Source: Gammaproteobacteria bacterium UBA1119
GTDB taxonomy: Bacteria > Pseudomonadota > Gammaproteobacteria > Pseudomonadales > Azotimanducaceae
Assembly: GCA_002313255.1 (NCBI GenBank)
Contig: DCBA01000104.1
Span: 1 to 8,729 of the forward strand
Reading direction: 5' to 3'
Length of the DNA stretch: 8,729 nt
Below, piece by piece: positions 5,515 to 8,729 of the stretch (its first letter is position 1; each line of letters starts with the position of its first letter). The translations under genes and the position numbers were made by a program. The notes below the pieces were generated by a model. It had not been told where the DNA came from. It searched no databases and worked only from the letters and a program-made list of their open reading frames with translations.

Positions 5515-6504
5515 ATGGAACGTTACCAGTTGTACGGTGGGGGCGGCTCGCCTTATTCCCAGAAAATGCGCGCCATTCTGCACTACCGGCGATTGCCGTT
5601 TGATTGGATTCAGATTACACCCGCCATCCGGTCGCAAATACAACACGATGGTCCACCCGTCATTCCCATCCTCCGGCTACCAGAAGATCAGAGCCTGCAT
5701 GTAGATTCGACCCCGCTCGCTTTTAAGTTGGAAGAAAGGCACAGCGACCGCTCGATTATCCCTGACGATCCCGCAATGGCGTTCCTTAGCAACCTGATTG
5801 AGGATTTGGGTGATGAATGGGTAACTAAAATGATGTTTCACTACCGCTGGGATCTCGAGATCGACCAGGTGTACAGCAGTCGTCAGATTGTCAGCGACAA
5901 CTCCCCTAGGCTGCGTGGTGATGATCTGAAACAGGCGGCAGAAGCAATCCGGCAGCGCCAGGTCGGGCGTATGCCTCTGGTGGGTTGTACAAAACAGAAC
6001 AAACCAATCATCGAAAGCAGTTTTCACGAATTGCTCGCCATTCTGGACACCTTCGCAACCCGAGACGAATTCATATTTGGGACGCGCCCTTCATTGGCAG
6101 ACTTTGGCTTGTTTGGTCAGCTGAAAACACTCGCCAGCGACCATACGCCCATGTTGATCATGCGAAATACTGTCCCCAGCGTTTACGACTGGGTGCGACG
6201 ACTGGAGGACAGTAGCGGTATCGAAGGTGAGTGGCATGACTTTGCTGATATGCGACCGGCAGTTAGCGAACTGCTGAAGTTCAGTGCTCGATATTACCTG
6301 CCATTTCTGAAGGCGAATGCCAATGCACATGCTGAAGGGGCAGATACCATGACTGTGGATTTGGGCGGGCGCATCTTTGAACAGCCAACGTTCAAGTACC
6401 AGGTGAAATGTTATGACCGGTTAAGAAAGTTGCTTCGAAACGAGCAGGTGGATGCCCTGCGTGATTTGCTGGCAGAAACCGGATGTTTACAGTATCTGGA
6501 ATAG
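5515..6504 (+). CDS. Long glutathione S-transferase-like protein, 329 residues
   Basis: The N-terminus is a GST thioredoxin-like domain: YQLYGGGGSPYSQKMR with Ser12/Ser15 at the active-site turn, VIP (49-51) with the cis-proline, and DST (64-66) for glutathione contact. The C-terminal half has a long helical domain including a LIEDLGDEW helix, an RPSLADFGLFGQL segment that matches the GST_C core with its N-capping Asp, and a closing FKYQVKCYDRLR...LAETGCLQYLE tail. At 329 residues it is over 100 longer than ordinary GSTs. I know similar long proteins as GST-family members of proteobacteria without assigned reaction. ATG 5515 is preceded by AGGG (5503-5506), a modest site. It probably shares a transcript with the hydratase 58 bases downstream. 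The GST fold is clear; catalytic activity and substrate are not. Confidence 0.82.
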   Translation: MERYQLYGGGGSPYSQKMRAILHYRRLPFDWIQITPAIRSQIQHDGPPVIPILRLPEDQSLHVDSTPLAFKLEERHSDRSIIPDDPAMAFLSNLIEDLGDEWVTKMMFHYRWDLEIDQVYSSRQIVSDNSPRLRGDDLKQAAEAIRQRQVGRMPLVGCTKQNKPIIESSFHELLAILDTFATRDEFIFGTRPSLADFGLFGQLKTLASDHTPMLIMRNTVPSVYDWVRRLEDSSGIEGEWHDFADMRPAVSELLKFSARYYLPFLKANANAHAEGADTMTVDLGGRIFEQPTFKYQVKCYDRLRKLLRNEQVDALRDLLAETGCLQYLE

Positions 6505-6550
6505 TCGACGGGTAGAACGTCCATCTAGAAAACTAACAATCAGCAGGACT

Positions 6551-6556
6551 AGGGAG
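6551..6556 (+). promoter_or_regulatory. Ribosome-binding site deciding the hydratase start
   Basis: AGGGAG six bases before ATG 6563 places the start there rather than at the in-frame ATG 6452, which lies inside the preceding GST-like gene. Confidence 0.75.
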
Positions 6557-6562
6557 TCAGCC

Positions 6563-7366
6563 ATGGCTGCAATAGAATTCGAACACAGTAACCACATTGC
6601 AACAGTGACAATAAACCGACCGGAAGCCAGAAACGCGATGAATCCGGAAGTGTTTGTCAGGTTGTATGACGCCTTCCATGAAGTTGAAAGTAACAACGAC
6701 ATACGTGTTGCGATTATCACCGGTACTGGTGACAAGGCATTCTGTGCCGGTGCCGATTTGGGCCGGCTGATTCCCTTGATGAATGGTGCCAGGCAACCGG
6801 AAGATGAGTGGGATAATCGATGGGTTAACGAAGTCAGCAAGCAGGGTACCTACCTGATGGGGCGAGACACCGTAAAACCTGTCGTTGCAGCTATTAACGG
6901 ACACGCAATTGCAGGCGGAATGGAACTCGTACAGGGAACAGATATCAGGATTTCCGTTCCTGAAGCGAAACTTGGTGTGCAGGAAGTCAAGTGGGCGTTA
7001 TTCCCAGCCGGTGGTTCAACCGTAAGACTGCCGCGCCAATTACCCTATGCCAAGGCGATGGAGCTCCTACTAACAGGCGATCTGATTACTGCGGAGGAAG
7101 CCTTGAATTATGGTTTCCTCAACTATGTCGTCGAGCCCGCTGAATTAATGAACAAAGCCATGCAGATCGCCGAAAAATTGGCAGCCAACGGTCCAATTGC
7201 AGTTCAGGCAATCCGCAAATCGGCGCGGGAAGTGTGGGGACACCCTGAGGAAGAAGCACTTAAACTGGAGTCGACATTTTCCGCACCGGTGTTTCAGACC
7301 GAAGATGCCATCGAGGGTCCAAAGGCATTTATGGAGAAACGGGCCCCAGTTTATACAGGCCGCTAA
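6563..7366 (+). CDS. Enoyl-CoA hydratase/isomerase (crotonase family)
   Basis: A 267-residue crotonase-fold protein, the usual length, expected to bind an acyl-CoA in the cytoplasm. The oxyanion-hole segments are AFCAGADL (59-66) and NGHAIAGGMEL (112-122). Glu121 and Glu141 (in VQEVKW) sit where rat enoyl-CoA hydratase has Glu144 and Glu164, so true hydratase activity is likely, giving a 3-hydroxyacyl-CoA that the dehydrogenase at 1858 could oxidise. Other crotonase reactions remain possible. The start at 6563 is chosen for its AGGGAG site and the normal family start (AAIEFEHSNHIATVTINRPEARNAM). It follows the long GST by 58 bases on the same strand and precedes the barrel gene by 131 bases. 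Confidence 0.9.
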   Translation: MAAIEFEHSNHIATVTINRPEARNAMNPEVFVRLYDAFHEVESNNDIRVAIITGTGDKAFCAGADLGRLIPLMNGARQPEDEWDNRWVNEVSKQGTYLMGRDTVKPVVAAINGHAIAGGMELVQGTDIRISVPEAKLGVQEVKWALFPAGGSTVRLPRQLPYAKAMELLLTGDLITAEEALNYGFLNYVVEPAELMNKAMQIAEKLAANGPIAVQAIRKSAREVWGHPEEEALKLESTFSAPVFQTEDAIEGPKAFMEKRAPVYTGR

Positions 7367-7497
7367 ACGTGTTTTTCAAGATTGCCATTGCTGGGTACGA
7401 CGCGCTCACACCGACGCCGCGTGACGACAATTTGCTGCGAAGTTTATTCAGTTCGTTAAACTGCTCGCGCTCAATTTTGAACACCTTCAGGCCCAAC

Positions 7498-8529
7498 ATG
7501 TTTCAGATTGCCAAAGTTGTTGTTCTCGGCGTTGCTTTGTTTGGAGCACACGCCTCGGGTTCAGCCGCGCACCAGGGTTCACATCCTACCAGCCAACATC
7601 ACCAGGGATCGCACGCTCATGCGCCAATCGGTGTCACGGGCGACCACTTGCTAAGCAACGGTGAGTGGATGCTGTCTTATCGTCGCATGGATATGACGAT
7701 GGCAGGCAATCGCGATGGTACCCGTTCTATGGATCTGGAGGAGATCCTTCGCAGCGGCTCTGGTCGATATAGCGTGGCGCCTGTACGCATGCAAATGGCC
7801 ATGCACATGGTCGGCCTGATGTATGCGCCCAGCAAACGAGCGACGTTCATGATGATGGTGCCTTGGGTCAAGAACCGTATGGATCTAGTTACTCATATGG
7901 GCGAAACGTTTACGACCGGATCGAGTGATCTCGGAGATCTCAAGATTTCGGTCTTGTTGCCGTTGAATGAGTACACGGTCACAAACGTGGGTTTCACCTT
8001 CCCGTCGGGTGGTCTGAATCATCGTGACGTGACTCCGATGGGACGTACGGTGCTTCCCTACGCGATGCAAACCGGTTCCGGTTCGTACGCTCTGTCTGGA
8101 GCAGTAACTCATAAACGTCGGAGTGGCCAACGGTCATGGGGGGGGCAGGCAAGCGCTATAGTGCGCACAAACGACAATCGTGAGAATTACCGTCTTGGCA
8201 ATCAACTACAGGCGACGGCCTGGATTGCCCGGGAATTTGGCGATATTGCATCGTTATCCATACGGGGAATTTATCGAGCGTGGGGGGCAATTGATGGCGA
8301 GGACCCTCGATATACGTTGGCACTCGCAAATAACCTGATGCCAACAGTAGACCCCCGTCTACGTAGTGGTAGAAGTTTGGGTATTGCGGTCGGCGGGAGC
8401 TTTCGATGGACGAATGGGCATCGTATTGCGGTGGAGTTCACGAGGTCTGTTTGGCAGGATCTTGAAGGACCACAACTGGAAACCGACTGGGTCCTTCAGG
8501 TGGGCGGCCAGTTAGTATTTCCGAACTAA
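7498..8529 (+). CDS. Predicted outer-membrane beta-barrel, Met/His-rich ('transporter'-type)
   Basis: A 343-residue exported protein. The N-terminus MFQIAKVVVLGVALFG is a signal peptide, with cleavage likely after SAA (22-24). The mature start is His-rich (His25, 29, 34, 35, 39, 41, 50) and is followed by an APIGVTGDHLLSNGEWMLSY strand. Methionines are dense between 64 and 134, including MQMAMHM (98-104) and MMM (118-120). Alternating strands rich in Gly, Ser and aromatic residues continue to a C-terminal QLVFPN. I recall this N-terminal pattern from proteins annotated as transporters of the phenol-degradation MetA-like barrel group, some near metal-resistance genes. The start at 7498 is chosen because it begins the signal peptide, although its ribosome-binding site is weak. 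The in-frame GTG at 7369 would add 43 residues that look non-coding. Role could be substrate uptake or copper handling; both are inference. Confidence 0.65.
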   Translation: MFQIAKVVVLGVALFGAHASGSAAHQGSHPTSQHHQGSHAHAPIGVTGDHLLSNGEWMLSYRRMDMTMAGNRDGTRSMDLEEILRSGSGRYSVAPVRMQMAMHMVGLMYAPSKRATFMMMVPWVKNRMDLVTHMGETFTTGSSDLGDLKISVLLPLNEYTVTNVGFTFPSGGLNHRDVTPMGRTVLPYAMQTGSGSYALSGAVTHKRRSGQRSWGGQASAIVRTNDNRENYRLGNQLQATAWIAREFGDIASLSIRGIYRAWGAIDGEDPRYTLALANNLMPTVDPRLRSGRSLGIAVGGSFRWTNGHRIAVEFTRSVWQDLEGPQLETDWVLQVGGQLVFPN

Positions 8530-8729
8530 GGTCTGAACTTAATTGTCGCGAAGTATCTATTCGTGAAACTCGTAATAGTCCTTCAAAGGAATCATTAGGT
8601 GAGCGTGATCTCCGAAGGAAGGTGTCGACTGATCGTTGGATACACGTAATCACGAAGCGGGTGGCCCGGTGCCCAACTATGTCCAAAGCCGCCGATAGAT
8701 CTCCCTTATAGAATTGGGACTGAATTGGT
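8530..8729. other. Downstream non-coding tail of the window
   Basis: No convincing gene or strong terminator. A plus-strand frame stays open through most of it, but starts inside the preceding gene and has no ribosome-binding site. The minus-strand frame at 8438-8686 has no family resemblance and overlaps the barrel gene. TCCT/AGGA near 8577-8588 gives only a 4-bp hairpin. Confidence 0.5.

Noticed and set aside
7369..7497. In-frame upstream extension of the barrel gene from GTG 7369
   Set aside because: It would bury the signal peptide 43 residues inside the protein, and its composition looks intergenic.
8438..8686. Minus-strand open frame of 82 codons at the window end
   Set aside because: Overlaps the barrel gene, has no ribosome-binding site that I can see, and resembles no known family.

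Overview
The window looks like chromosomal DNA from a Gram-negative proteobacterium, most likely a gammaproteobacterium of moderate GC. The evidence is a signal-peptide-bearing outer-membrane barrel-type protein, clear AGGAGG-like ribosome-binding sites, glutathione S-transferases (rare outside proteobacteria and cyanobacteria) and CoA-based catabolic enzymes. No marker gene fixes the lineage, so this placement is an inference.

Layout. (a) Positions 1-771 hold the 3' part of a gene fusing the end of a staphylococcal-nuclease-like domain to four EF-hand calcium loops. (b) Converging on it, 815-1195 on the minus strand encodes a small uncharacterised protein. Its upstream region has a perfect TTGACA -35 element followed at once by a quasi-palindrome placed like an operator. 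(c) Positions 1196-1857 have no intact gene. On the minus strand at about 1445-1590 there is what looks like a frameshifted remnant of a MORN-repeat (YwqK-type) protein. (d) From 1858 to 8529 seven genes all run on the plus strand: a short 3-hydroxyacyl-CoA dehydrogenase, a flavin-containing monooxygenase, a VOC/glyoxalase-fold protein, a probable terminator, a serine-type glutathione S-transferase (GST), a longer GST-like protein, an enoyl-CoA hydratase/isomerase, and a Met/His-rich outer-membrane barrel-type protein. (e) Positions 8530-8729 show nothing convincing.

How the genes may work together. The monooxygenase and VOC genes are translationally coupled: the AGGAGG of the second lies in the last codons of the first. 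The monooxygenase could add oxygen to a carbonyl or heteroatom substrate. The hydratase and dehydrogenase could carry out the middle steps of beta-oxidation on CoA esters. The GSTs and VOC protein could act on reactive intermediates, and the barrel could admit a substrate or handle metal. This reading comes from gene families and co-orientation only. No thiolase, acyl-CoA ligase, acyl-CoA dehydrogenase or regulator of the plus-strand cluster is present to close a pathway.

The most notable points are the VOC protein that lacks the usual metal-ligand histidines, the dehydrogenase with an abbreviated C-terminal domain, the locally GC-rich monooxygenase gene, the decayed MORN gene, and the operator-like element on the small minus-strand gene. 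I found no CRISPR array, insertion sequence, tRNA, rRNA or phage gene.
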